Assembly (NCBI GenBank): GCA_042219525.1
Contig: JBDGPU010000179.1
Location: 1-20,985 of the forward strand
Source of the DNA: JBDGPU01 sp042219525
GTDB lineage: Archaea > Halobacteriota > Halobacteria > Halobacteriales > Haloferacaceae
Reading direction: 5' to 3'
Length of the DNA stretch: 20,985 bases
Under the pieces are notes generated by a model. The model saw only the letters and a program-made list of their open reading frames with translations, was not told the DNA's origin and searched no databases. The stretch's first letter is position 1. Each line of letters begins with the position of its first letter. The position numbers and the translations under genes were made by a program. Below, one piece after another: positions 7,765 through 15,304 of this stretch.

Positions 7765-7896
7765 ATGCGACAGAAAGTTGCAGATTACCTGGCGAACCAC
7801 CCGAAGATGACCGGCGTCCTGTTCATGACCATGCTCCTGCTCAGTCAGGCGGCGCCCGCGGCGGCGAATGTTTCTGGAGCTACTGCAGGACCTTAA
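7765..7896 (+). CDS. 43-residue hydrophobic microprotein (putative secreted or membrane peptide)
   Basis: The ORF runs from ATG at 7765 to TAA at 7894-7896. It begins MRQKVADYLANHPKMTG, continues with a hydrophobic run (about 17-34, VLFMTMLLLSQAAPAAA) and ends NVSGATAGP. From memory, haloarchaeal genomes carry many proteins of 40-45 residues with this layout (YLA-x-HP, then GVLF...LLLSQA, ending in GP) and no known function. I could not check this by search. The layout fits either a single membrane span or a signal peptide cleaved after APAAA, which would release a nine-residue tail with an N-V-S sequon. It converges on the CHAT protease gene, and the two stop codons share the tetramer TTAA at 7893-7896. 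A partnership with the protease is inference. No close TATA box is seen; TTTAGG near 7696 is weak. Confidence 0.72.
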   Translation: MRQKVADYLANHPKMTGVLFMTMLLLSQAAPAAANVSGATAGP

Positions 7897-9977
7897 AGCG
7901 GTAACAATTCGTCACTCCAATATAGCTCCCCTTGTCGGAATACGGGGAGTAGTTCCAGATTTAGATAATCATTTAGCTGATCGCGTCGTATGCCCGGTTG
8001 AGTGATACGGCCTGGGACGAGATGATTTAGATTAAATTTTGGCAGATTGGGATTGATAAGCGTCCCGACACCATAAGCTCCATTCGGGAACGACTGTAAC
8101 GTCACTTCCCATAAACCGTCAGAGGATTGTTCGACGTTTACCGTGTGAACAACTCCACTCCGGCTCTGACACAGCGTGGTCCCGCCGTCGCCGAGAGTGA
8201 TATACTGACCGCCCGTGAGTAACGCCTGCTGGGCGACGTGGAGCGCCGTCCGGAGACTGAACCCACCGTTCATCAGACGGGCGATGATCCGGCCGAGCTG
8301 CGTGGCTGACGAGTTAGCGATGTTCGAGACTGTGACGATGCCGCCCTGGCTTCCGCTCTCGACGAGCGCCTGCCCCTGTTTATATGACTGACATGCGTTG
8401 AGCAGGAACGCGTCCACCTCGACGGACAGGTCCTGTCGAGTGAGGTCGAGGAAGCCGTCGCGGCATTGCATCCCCCGCTCGTCGACGTGGCCGATGTAAT
8501 GGAGGAAATCGACGTCGGATTCCAAAACGCCGCGCATCTCCGATTCGGAGAGCTCGTATTTTACCTCGATGTCAAACTGTAGCATCTCTCGCAGTCCATA
8601 TAGCTCGCCAACCTCGCCCTCTTCGCGCATCTGCTCGTCGTTGCAGACGACCACGACTGAGATGTGGGATTCGTCGGTCGACTCACGGTCGATGCGGCGC
8701 CGGTAGGCCTGGAGCGTCGCTTTGTTCGCGCCGAGCGGGACGCCGTCGCCGATCCAGGCGTGTTCGATCGTGTCGACCGATTCCGGTCGGATGAACTCGG
8801 TGTCCTCGTCGGTGAACCCCCGCTCCTGTCGCGAGAGCGTCCGGACACTGTCACGCTGTTCCCCCGCCGTCTCCTTGTTCCCCGACCGAAGGAGGCCGGA
8901 AAAGCCGCCTGTTTCGGACGTGATCTCAGAAGACTCGCCTCCCGGACAGCGAATGAGCGATAGCTCCGCCGCGACGAACGGAAGCGTCTCGAGGTTCGCC
9001 GGGTCAGGACGAATGTCTGTCGTCAGGGTCCACTGCGGCAGATCGTCGGCGATGGCTTTGAACGGGACATCGAGGTACTCGCCGAGACGCTTCGCGAGCG
9101 GCATCTCGTACAGCCGTTCGCAGTCGATGTCGACCGAAAGTTGCTCTCGCTCGTAGAGGTCGACGGGATAGAACCCCTCCGTCCGAACGATACAGTCGAA
9201 GTGGAAGGTCTGACGCAACACCTGTGACACGGTCTGCTCGAACTCCGGTTCCAGTGGGAACGTCCAGCCGTCCCCCTCGATCCGAGGCGAGTCGCCCGGA
9301 ACGACCGTCGCCCCGAGGTAGAAGGCGAGCGAGACGACCGGATACAGGTAGCGATACGTCGGAGGGACGACGATGGTCACGCCGGTGTCGATCGGTTCGA
9401 CGCGTTCGGGGACGGAGAATTCATCCCCGGCTTCGAGCAACGGTGGATGCCCGCGAAGCGTCGGGAACGAGCGCTCCGGGCTGGTGGTGCTCAACGACGA
9501 CCCCAGCAGCGAGACGGCGTCCATCAGTGATTCCGGATCCGTCGGCGTCGTGATCGTGCCAGCGGGCGACTCGTTGAACGACCGAAAGCCGAGATCGACC
9601 TCGACCTGGTCACCGAATTCGAGCCGCGTCTCTCCCTCCGTCGAGGAAACGTTCAGCTTGCCTTCGAGGTGTAGATACATCTTCGAGGGAGCCGGGTCGA
9701 TCTCGAGGTGATATTCGCCCCATGGGAACGAGAGGTCGGTGTCGCGAGCGAGGAGGCCCCCATTCGTATCGCGCACCGTTACCGTTGCGACGCGAGGGAT
9801 CGTTATGCTGGACGTCTCGACCGCAATCGCGGTATCGACTGGAAAGTAGATTCGTTCGTCGTCGACGATCCGTGCCGAGACGGGATCGGCCGTGTAGAGT
9901 TCGAACTGTGCGTTCTCGACCGGATCCTTCACGCGAAGTCCCTCGTCGTCCTCGATAACGTCGGTGTCGATGCTCAT
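7893..9977 (-). CDS. CHAT-domain caspase-like cysteine protease
   Basis: This 694-residue protein has a C-terminal CHAT domain (clan CD, caspase/separase fold). The catalytic His is in FLHYIGHVDE (H497) and the catalytic Cys in LLNACQSYKQG (C529), both followed by the expected motifs: DGFLDL after the His and GGIVTVSNI after the Cys. The N-terminal 250 residues look beta-rich. The middle (about 250-450) is of unknown fold and may be a sensor. No TPR, WD40 or membrane segment is seen. In bacteria CHAT proteases often act in defence or cell-death pathways, cutting gasdermins or other partners once activated. The role in archaea is not established. The gene is monocistronic, with a 237-bp divergent intergenic region upstream. 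It overlaps the microprotein gene by four bases at the 3' end. Confidence 0.88.
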   Translation of the reverse strand: MSIDTDVIEDDEGLRVKDPVENAQFELYTADPVSARIVDDERIYFPVDTAIAVETSSITIPRVATVTVRDTNGGLLARDTDLSFPWGEYHLEIDPAPSKMYLHLEGKLNVSSTEGETRLEFGDQVEVDLGFRSFNESPAGTITTPTDPESLMDAVSLLGSSLSTTSPERSFPTLRGHPPLLEAGDEFSVPERVEPIDTGVTIVVPPTYRYLYPVVSLAFYLGATVVPGDSPRIEGDGWTFPLEPEFEQTVSQVLRQTFHFDCIVRTEGFYPVDLYEREQLSVDIDCERLYEMPLAKRLGEYLDVPFKAIADDLPQWTLTTDIRPDPANLETLPFVAAELSLIRCPGGESSEITSETGGFSGLLRSGNKETAGEQRDSVRTLSRQERGFTDEDTEFIRPESVDTIEHAWIGDGVPLGANKATLQAYRRRIDRESTDESHISVVVVCNDEQMREEGEVGELYGLREMLQFDIEVKYELSESEMRGVLESDVDFLHYIGHVDERGMQCRDGFLDLTRQDLSVEVDAFLLNACQSYKQGQALVESGSQGGIVTVSNIANSSATQLGRIIARLMNGGFSLRTALHVAQQALLTGGQYITLGDGGTTLCQSRSGVVHTVNVEQSSDGLWEVTLQSFPNGAYGVGTLINPNLPKFNLNHLVPGRITQPGIRRDQLNDYLNLELLPVFRQGELYWSDELLPL

Positions 9978-10002
9978 TTATCAGATAGTGGTTCGCTGAA
10001 GC

Positions 10003-10018
10003 TGGCCCATCCGGGCCA
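10003..10018. promoter_or_regulatory. Perfect 6-bp hairpin/palindrome before the CHAT gene
   Basis: TGGCCC-ATCC-GGGCCA lies 26 bp upstream of the CHAT start codon, in the divergent region. It could be a regulator operator or a leader hairpin. An AATTT patch just upstream on the minus strand (about 10019-10023) is the nearest AT-rich box. Confidence 0.35.
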
Positions 10019-10180
10019 AATTCGGATCGGTAGTGCTGATCGGTTCCCACACGCGACCGCCGGATGATGGGTAACCGGCGTCGAGCAGACCCGCGGTCAT
10101 GGCGGGTAGTTCGTCCTGTAACCTTTCTACAACTGTTCATAAACCTTTTGACGGACGGCGTGGGGGTCGCCGCGGACCGA

Positions 10181-10190
10181 ACGGATAAAG
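10181..10190 (+). promoter_or_regulatory. Possible TATA-like box for the AstE/AspA-type gene
   Basis: ACGGATAAAG is centred about 28 bp before the ATG at 10215, which would give a leaderless or nearly leaderless mRNA. A second AT-rich site, TTCATAAACC near 10136-10145, could serve either strand of the divergent region. Confidence 0.3.
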
Positions 10191-10214
10191 GGTGCCCCTG
10201 CCTTCTGATCGGTA

Positions 10215-11171
10215 ATGAAAACGTTCGGCACCGCGAGTGCCGCTCCGGGGGAGACCGATACGGGGCGCCTCGAGGCTGGGGAGACGCGCGACGGGAGCCC
10301 CGTTCAGCTTCCCGTAGCCGTCATCAACGGCGCGAGCGACGGGAAGACGCTGTACGTACAGGCCGTCAGCGACGGCGACGAGCTCAACGGACTCGGCGTC
10401 GTTCGGCGAGTCGTTCCGCAGATCGATCCGGCGGAGCTGTCGGGCACGGTTCTCGTCACCGGCATCGTCAACTACTACGGCTTCCAGGTCGCCGAGCACC
10501 GGAATCCGATCGACGACACGAAGGTGAACCGGGCGTACCCCGGCGACTCGAACGGGACCACCTCCGACCGCATCACCGACGCGACGTTCCAGGCGGCCAG
10601 GGACGCAGACCTCATCCTCGACCTCCATCAGGGGTCGACGAGCCAGATGATAAACGAGGTCCGCGTCCGCTGTGGCCCGCGGCATCGACTCCACAACGAC
10701 TGTCTCGAACTCGCAAAGGCGTTCGGCTGCGGGCACGTCCTCGACCAGAGGGGGCCGAACGGCCAGCTCGCCCGCGTCGGGCCCGAAAACGGGATCCCGA
10801 CGGTCGACCCCGAACTCGGCGGGAGTGTCGGCTGGGACGAGGAGAGCATCCAGAAGGGCGTCGAGGGGGTCTTCAACGTCCTGCGCTACTACGACTTCCT
10901 CGACGACGAGGCGACGGTCGAGCAGCAGACCCGCGCCCGCGGCTTCGACCAGTACGGCTCCCCGGCCGGCGGACTTGTCCGGTTCGAGACGGCCCTCGGC
11001 GAGAAGGTGACGCGGGGCGACCTCCTCTTCGAGGTGACGGACGCCTTCGGCGAGCTGAAGGCCAGTGTCACTGCCGACAGCAACGGCGTGTTCTGGCGTC
11101 GCCGCCGACTCCCGCAGGTCGCGGCTGGCGAGTACGTCTGCTCGGTCGGAACCAACGTCGACACCTACTGA
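10215..11171 (+). CDS. Succinylglutamate desuccinylase/aspartoacylase-family zinc hydrolase
   Basis: This 318-residue protein belongs to the AstE/AspA branch of the M14 zinc carboxypeptidase-like family, which hydrolyses N-acyl amino acid or related amide bonds. Seen in order are the metal-site segment VSDGDELNG (52-59, E56 as ligand), the NRAYPG substrate motif (105-110), LDLHQGS with ligand H138, and PTVDPELGG with the likely catalytic Glu. The usual HGDE reads D53-GDE, so the first metal ligand would be Asp rather than His. The C-terminus has the beta-barrel-like domain of this family (GGLVRFETALGEKVTRGDLLFEV). The threonine synthase-like gene begins one base after the stop, so the two form an operon. 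The true substrate is unknown. Confidence 0.85.
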   Translation: MKTFGTASAAPGETDTGRLEAGETRDGSPVQLPVAVINGASDGKTLYVQAVSDGDELNGLGVVRRVVPQIDPAELSGTVLVTGIVNYYGFQVAEHRNPIDDTKVNRAYPGDSNGTTSDRITDATFQAARDADLILDLHQGSTSQMINEVRVRCGPRHRLHNDCLELAKAFGCGHVLDQRGPNGQLARVGPENGIPTVDPELGGSVGWDEESIQKGVEGVFNVLRYYDFLDDEATVEQQTRARGFDQYGSPAGGLVRFETALGEKVTRGDLLFEVTDAFGELKASVTADSNGVFWRRRRLPQVAAGEYVCSVGTNVDTY

Positions 11172-11172
11172 G

Positions 11173-12375
11173 ATGGCCCGGGACCGTGCTGACGCCGGTG
11201 CCGACGCGGACGCCGCCCGGGACCCCGCGCGACTCGACTGCCCGGACTGCGGGAAGACGTACGACGACCGCTGGCGCTGCACTTGCGGGTCGCCGCTCCG
11301 GTTTGCCGACACGCCGCTCCCGGACGGTTCCGCGCCGGAGCCGACCGAGTTCGACCCTCGAGACGGACTCTGGAGCTTCGACGCGTTCCTTCCCGTCGGC
11401 GTCGACCCCGCCGACCGCGTCACGCTCGGAGAGGGGCTCACGCCACTCGTCGACGCCGATGATTCCCGCACCTGTGACGACCCCGACCCCGACCCCGGTG
11501 ACCCCGACCCCGACTGGAACGCCGAGTTCAAGCTCGAGTACGTCTTCCCGACTGGCTCGTTCAAGGACCGCGGGGCGACGACGACGCTCACTCGCGCCCG
11601 CGAACTCGGCGTCGATCGCGTCGTGGAGGACTCCTCCGGCAACGCCGGCGCCGCCATCGCGACGTACGCGGCCCGGGCCGGCATCGACGCCGAAATCTAC
11701 GTCCCGGCAGACGTGAAGGAGTCGAAGCTCGCGGCGATACGCCGCGCGGGTGCCGAGCCGGTCCGGATCGAGGGAAGTCGTCAGGACGTGACGGACGCCT
11801 GCGTCGCCGAAGTCACGGACGGCGACGCCTGGTACGCCAGCCACGCCTGGAACCCGGCCTTCTTCGCCGGCACAGCCACGTTCGCATACGAGGTCGCCTA
11901 CCAGCGCGACTGGACGGCGCCGGACGCGGTCGTGACGCCGCTGGGCCACGGCACGCTCTTCCTCGGCGCCTATCAGGGCTTTCGGGCGCTGGAAGCCGCC
12001 GGCTGGATCGACGAGGTCCCTCGCCTGCTCGGGGCGCAGGCCGCCGGGGTCGCTCCCATCGTCCGCGAACTCCACGGTTCCGAGGCTGCCGATCCGACTG
12101 GGGCCGTCAACGACGCCGCCGACGGCATTCAGATCGCGTCGCCGGTCCAGTCGGACCGGATCCTGACCGCCATCGCCGAAACTGACGGCGACGCCGTCGC
12201 GATCACGGAGGCGGCCGCCGAGCGCGAACTCGACCGGCTCCACGCCGCCGGCTTCTACACGGAGCCGACCTGCGCAGTCGCGCCCGCGGCGCTCCGGGAG
12301 TTCCGTGAGCAAGGGGTCCTTGGCGACGACGAGGACGTGGTCGTCCCGCTCACCGGGAGCGGATTGAAGACGTAG
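11173..12375 (+). CDS. Threonine synthase-like PLP-dependent lyase
   Basis: This 400-residue fold-type II PLP enzyme opens with a small zinc ribbon (CPDC at 23-26, CTC at 36-38), as in archaeal threonine synthases. It then has TLGEGLTPL, the PLP-lysine motif GSFKDRG (K131), SSGNAG (154-159), and a GHGTLFLG phosphate-binding loop. Threonine synthase converts O-phosphohomoserine to threonine, but haloarchaea carry several paralogues and this may be a divergent one. The start at 11173 follows the upstream stop by one base; a start farther upstream would overlap the hydrolase gene and add a non-conserved extension. An Asp-Pro repeat (about 103-114), encoded by a GACCCC repeat at 11478-11517, lies in a surface loop. 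Confidence 0.88.
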   Translation: MARDRADAGADADAARDPARLDCPDCGKTYDDRWRCTCGSPLRFADTPLPDGSAPEPTEFDPRDGLWSFDAFLPVGVDPADRVTLGEGLTPLVDADDSRTCDDPDPDPGDPDPDWNAEFKLEYVFPTGSFKDRGATTTLTRARELGVDRVVEDSSGNAGAAIATYAARAGIDAEIYVPADVKESKLAAIRRAGAEPVRIEGSRQDVTDACVAEVTDGDAWYASHAWNPAFFAGTATFAYEVAYQRDWTAPDAVVTPLGHGTLFLGAYQGFRALEAAGWIDEVPRLLGAQAAGVAPIVRELHGSEAADPTGAVNDAADGIQIASPVQSDRILTAIAETDGDAVAITEAAAERELDRLHAAGFYTEPTCAVAPAALREFREQGVLGDDEDVVVPLTGSGLKT

Positions 12376-12427
12376 CCCTCGACGAGGTCGTCGATACGTC
12401 TCGGTGGTCGAAACGAGCCGGGGGAGC

Positions 12428-12433
12428 TTTTAG
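12428..12433 (+). promoter_or_regulatory. TATA-like box for the NUDIX gene
   Basis: TTTTAG is centred about 26 bp before the ATG at 12457, the spacing expected for a leaderless haloarchaeal mRNA. This supports 12457 as the start. Confidence 0.5.
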
Positions 12434-12456
12434 TCGTGTCGGCTCGTGCCACGGCC

Positions 12457-12986
12457 ATGGTCGAGTACCCTCCCTCCTACTGTCCGGATTGCGGAAGCGG
12501 GCTGGACGCGAGCGCGGCGCCGCGGTACGACTGTCCCGCATGTGGGCGCCACGTCTATCACTCGCCGGTGCCGGCGGCTGGGGTGGCCGTGCTCGACACC
12601 GACGCGGAGCGGGTGCTGCTGGTCGAACGTGGGGAACCACCGAACGACGGCGACTGGGCGCTGCCGGCCGGTCACGCTGACCTGGGAGAAGGCCCGGCAG
12701 AAGCCGCGTGCGGGAACTCCGGGAGGAGACGGCCCTCGGCGCGACCACCGAAGCCCTCACGCTCGTCGACGCGGCGGCGACGACGCCCACCGGGACGGTG
12801 GACCGCTCCGACAAGTCGGTGATCCGGGTCACTTACGCCGTTGCTCGCGCGGAGACGACCGGCGAGCCCGCGCCCGACGACGACGTTCGGGCAGTCCGGT
12901 GGGTGGACCGCGACGCGCTCGACGACGTCGACTGGGCGTTCGAGGAGGGAGCCGACGAAGTCCGGCGGGCGTTCGACCTCGTTTGA
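12457..12986 (+). pseudogene. Zn-ribbon NUDIX hydrolase, frameshifted in the NUDIX box
   Basis: NUDIX enzymes hydrolyse nucleoside diphosphates linked to another group. The first frame gives a zinc ribbon (C9, C12, C26, C29), the core strand VLLVERGEPP, and the start of the NUDIX box, GHADLGEGPAEAA. The reading frame is then lost. From 12708 the next frame continues exactly where expected, RELREETALG, and runs to the stop at 12986. Restoring one base near 12703-12708 (GCCGC before GTGCGG) rebuilds G-x5-E-x7-REUxEE with exact spacing and a protein of about 176 residues. Either the gene is newly broken or the base was missed in sequencing of this GC-rich site. The downstream frame shows no further damage. 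Its end is 15 bp from the convergent tiaS stop. Confidence 0.85.
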
Positions 12987-13001
12987 TCGCCGCCGCGATC
13001 G

Positions 13002-14384
13002 TTACTTCTCCGGGTGAAGCGGGGCAGCGTCGTCGCCGGTGTCGTCAGCATTCGCCCCATCGATCCCGTCTCGAACCAGCGGTTTCGCCACGTGCCGGCG
13101 CGCGCACGGCGGGACCTCGTACCAGCCGCGCTCCAGGTCGCGGTCGAGGTCGGCCGCGACCTTCCCGGGCGCCGCCGTGTCGCAGTCGCGACAGCGGTAC
13201 CCCTGGTCGCGGCCTGCGGAGCCCATCGAGCGCCCGCAGTCGGGGCACGTCGGGGTGACGAGTTCCGTCTCGACGAGGCTCCTGACGGCGAACTTCTCCA
13301 GTTTGATCGTGCCGTCGTCGAACTCGCCGCAAACGGCGATCTCGTCGCCAGCGCGGAGCGCGCGCACGCGATCACGGAAGTGCTTCGTCGGTTCGAAGGC
13401 GGCGCAGTCGACCTTCCCCTCCCCGCTCACTGCGTCGTCGCCCTGCGCTTCGAGTTTGAAGAACACGTGCCCGCCGCGTTTCGTCGCGGGGTCGCTCGCG
13501 ACGACGCCGTCGACGTGGTAGCCCGCGCCCTCTCGGAGCTCGCCGATCGCGCCGCGGTCGACGTGCGCGTCCGTGCCCTGATTCGTCAGGAACGTGGCGG
13601 CCCGGTCGACGGGCTCGCTGTCGATCCGCGCGGCGACCTCGCGGCAGGCGTCCGGGTCGTCGCCCCGGATCCCGTGGAGGATCGGCCCGGGGGCGTTGGG
13701 CACACAGACCGCTTCGCCCTCCTCCCGGTCGACTGTATCCCAGACGGCGGGGTACCCCCAGTCGGCCGCGGCGAAAACGGTGTCGCGGTCGACCTCGCGG
13801 GGCGTCCCACAGCGGTCGAACTCGCGGTAGGAGATGTGCTCGTGGGTCCAGTCGTCGAACGCGGCCGGGGCGCCCACGGCGGCCAGCGCGCCGATGCGTC
13901 CGCGCCCCGCGACCTCGCAGCCCTCGGCGGCGTCGCCCGCGTGCGCCCAGTCGTTGGCCTCGATCAGGTCGAGCGCCTCGTCGAGGTCGAGCTTCTCACG
14001 CATCGCCCGGGCCGCGAAGTCGACGACGTCGTCGGGGATCGCGTCGGTGGCGATGCCACGCGGGGTGGCGGTCTCCTGCGGATCCGGATCGTCCAGATCC
14101 GCGACGACGACCCCGGGCGAGGTTCGCGGGTCCGAGTCGATCGCGAGGTCGGCCAGTTCCTCGCGGGCGAGCGCGAACGCGTCGGTCGTGGCCAGGTCCG
14201 TGTGGATCGCGAGCGCCGCGTTTCCGCGCGTCTTGTGCTCGACAGCGGGATTGAGTCGAACGAGGAGTCGTCGCTGGACGGTCCCGCCGGCCGCCTCTAC
14301 CCGCTCCGCGAGCCGGGTGGCGAGGTAGGTCGTGCACATCCCGTGTTCCCGGGAGTCGGTATCGTCGATAGCGACGACTGTCAC
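13002..14384 (-). CDS. tiaS: tRNA(Ile2) 2-agmatinylcytidine synthetase TiaS
   Basis: TiaS attaches agmatine to C34 of the CAU-anticodon tRNA-Ile, letting it read AUA; it is an essential archaeal enzyme that uses ATP. The 460-residue length matches the family. It begins with the signature AIDDTDS (5-11), followed by the RLLVRLNP segment and GNAALA. The middle is the catalytic domain, with the conserved RGRIGALAAVGA (161-172). Near 285-370 is an OB-fold-like domain. A zinc ribbon follows (C380-x2-C383, C398-x2-C401). The C-terminal 25 residues are acidic and not conserved. The start codon is GTG at 14384. A CGAAA-N4-TTTTCC element on the minus strand (14406-14421) has the spacing of a BRE/TATA pair for a leaderless mRNA. 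Confidence 0.95.
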   Translation of the reverse strand: MTVVAIDDTDSREHGMCTTYLATRLAERVEAAGGTVQRRLLVRLNPAVEHKTRGNAALAIHTDLATTDAFALAREELADLAIDSDPRTSPGVVVADLDDPDPQETATPRGIATDAIPDDVVDFAARAMREKLDLDEALDLIEANDWAHAGDAAEGCEVAGRGRIGALAAVGAPAAFDDWTHEHISYREFDRCGTPREVDRDTVFAAADWGYPAVWDTVDREEGEAVCVPNAPGPILHGIRGDDPDACREVAARIDSEPVDRAATFLTNQGTDAHVDRGAIGELREGAGYHVDGVVASDPATKRGGHVFFKLEAQGDDAVSGEGKVDCAAFEPTKHFRDRVRALRAGDEIAVCGEFDDGTIKLEKFAVRSLVETELVTPTCPDCGRSMGSAGRDQGYRCRDCDTAAPGKVAADLDRDLERGWYEVPPCARRHVAKPLVRDGIDGANADDTGDDAAPLHPEK

Positions 14385-14504
14385 GTCTTCGTGGAGGAAC
14401 TGCGTGGAAAAGCCGCTTTCGTGTTCTTCTTGGTTGGTGGCGTCGTTCGCTATCCGTCGAAAGCTGCTGGCCGGACGCGCTTATTAATATAGCCGGCTGT
14501 CGGT

Positions 14505-14708
14505 ATCTGCGACACCACTCGTCAATCCCGGAAGTCCTAGCCGCTGAGACGGTTGCACTTATAAATAAAGTCGGTTTACGTCGTTGGCGACACCACTCAG
14601 CATGCCCAGAAATCCCCGGCTGCTGAGCCGGTCGCTTTCTCCGTGGTTTGTTTGGTTGTCGTTGCCAGCGAGACCACTCAGCATGCCCGGAAAGCCCCAG
14701 CCGCTGAG
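14505..14708 (+). repeat. 5' array of ~77-81-bp repeats, copy C (three units)
   Basis: CACTC anchors lie at 14517, 14594 and 14675 (77 and 81 bp apart). Units 2 and 3 carry ACCACTCAGCATGCCC and the GCCGCTGAG-type end; unit 1 is decayed. CTTATAAATAAAG at about 14560 marks the AT-rich spacer before unit 2. Confidence 0.85.
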
Positions 14709-14784
14709 GCGGTCGCGCTGCTCGCTGCGCTCCTCACCTGGCTCACTCCCTCACTCCGTTCGGTCGCTCGCCGGGTTGCGGTGC

Positions 14785-14824
14785 CTGAGAAGGAGTCTCA
14801 GACTAGCGAGAGCTTCGCTCTCGC
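14785..14824 (+). repeat. Twin hairpin with GGA- and TTC-type loops, copy C (first site)
   Basis: CTGAGA-AGGAG-TCTCAG (14785-14801) is followed by GCGAGAGC-TTC-GCTCTCGC (14806-14824). Copy B lacks this segment at the matching place. Copy D has it at 20936-20975 with a different but complementary first stem. Confidence 0.75.
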
Positions 14825-15192
14825 GTCGCTTTCGTCGCAGAGCGTCCCGCTCAGCGGCTGCCCCTTTCAGTCCCGCCCAGGAGTGGTGGCCGAGGCGCCG
14901 CTTGCGGCGGTTTATTCGCTGTCGATCCTCGCCGGCTGGCCGGCGTGCGGCGCGGGTGCGGTGGCGCGCGCGAGCAACGCGTGCGAGGGAGGCCGGTGGC
15001 GCGCCGAGCTGTGGGTGCCGGCGCGCCCCGGCCGAGGCTGGGGAGGACTGAGGTATTGCGGTTGCTGTGCGGTCGCGTTGCCGTCGCGGTCGCGGTTGCG
15101 GTTGCTGTGCGGTCGCGTTGCCGCCGCCGTCACGGATGCGGCCCTGGCGGACTGAAAGGGCGATGGCCGGTCGCGCCGAAGGGGAGTCGCTG

Positions 15193-15243
15193 TCCCGAAA
15201 ATCGGAGATTTTCGGGCTCCGAGAAATCTTCGATTTCTCGCGA
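15193..15243 (+). repeat. Twin hairpin insertion with GGA and TTC loops, copy C (second site)
   Basis: This 51-bp insertion splits the outer stem arm GTCGCTG|AGC of the nested hairpin, which is continuous in copies A and B. It consists of CCCGAAAATC-GGA-GATTTTCGGG (10-bp stem, 15194-15216) and CGAGAAATC-TTC-GATTTCTCG (9-bp stem, 15220-15240). The loops are the same type as in the first twin hairpin, although the stems are unrelated. Confidence 0.8.
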
Positions 15244-15254
15244 AGCCGACCCCT

Positions 15255-15301
15255 ATCCACGCCGGGCTGTGCGGAGAGGCGTGGATATGTCGCTCAGCGA
15301 C
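15255..15301 (+). other. Inner hairpin and right outer arm of nested structure, copy C
   Basis: ATCCACGCC (15255-15263) pairs with GGCGTGGAT (15278-15286), 9 of 9. The right outer arm GCTCAGCGAC is at 15292-15301. Compared with copies A and B, pair 5 is A-T rather than G-C, with both sides changed. Confidence 0.75.
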
Positions 15302-15304
15302 CGC

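Noticed and set aside
11478..11517. GACCCC tandem repeat
   Set aside because: It lies in frame in the threonine synthase-like gene and encodes an acidic Asp-Pro loop, ordinary for a halophile.
13014..14492. Long plus-strand ORF opposite tiaS
   Set aside because: It is an antisense shadow; the minus strand has clear TiaS motifs, a zinc ribbon and the family length.
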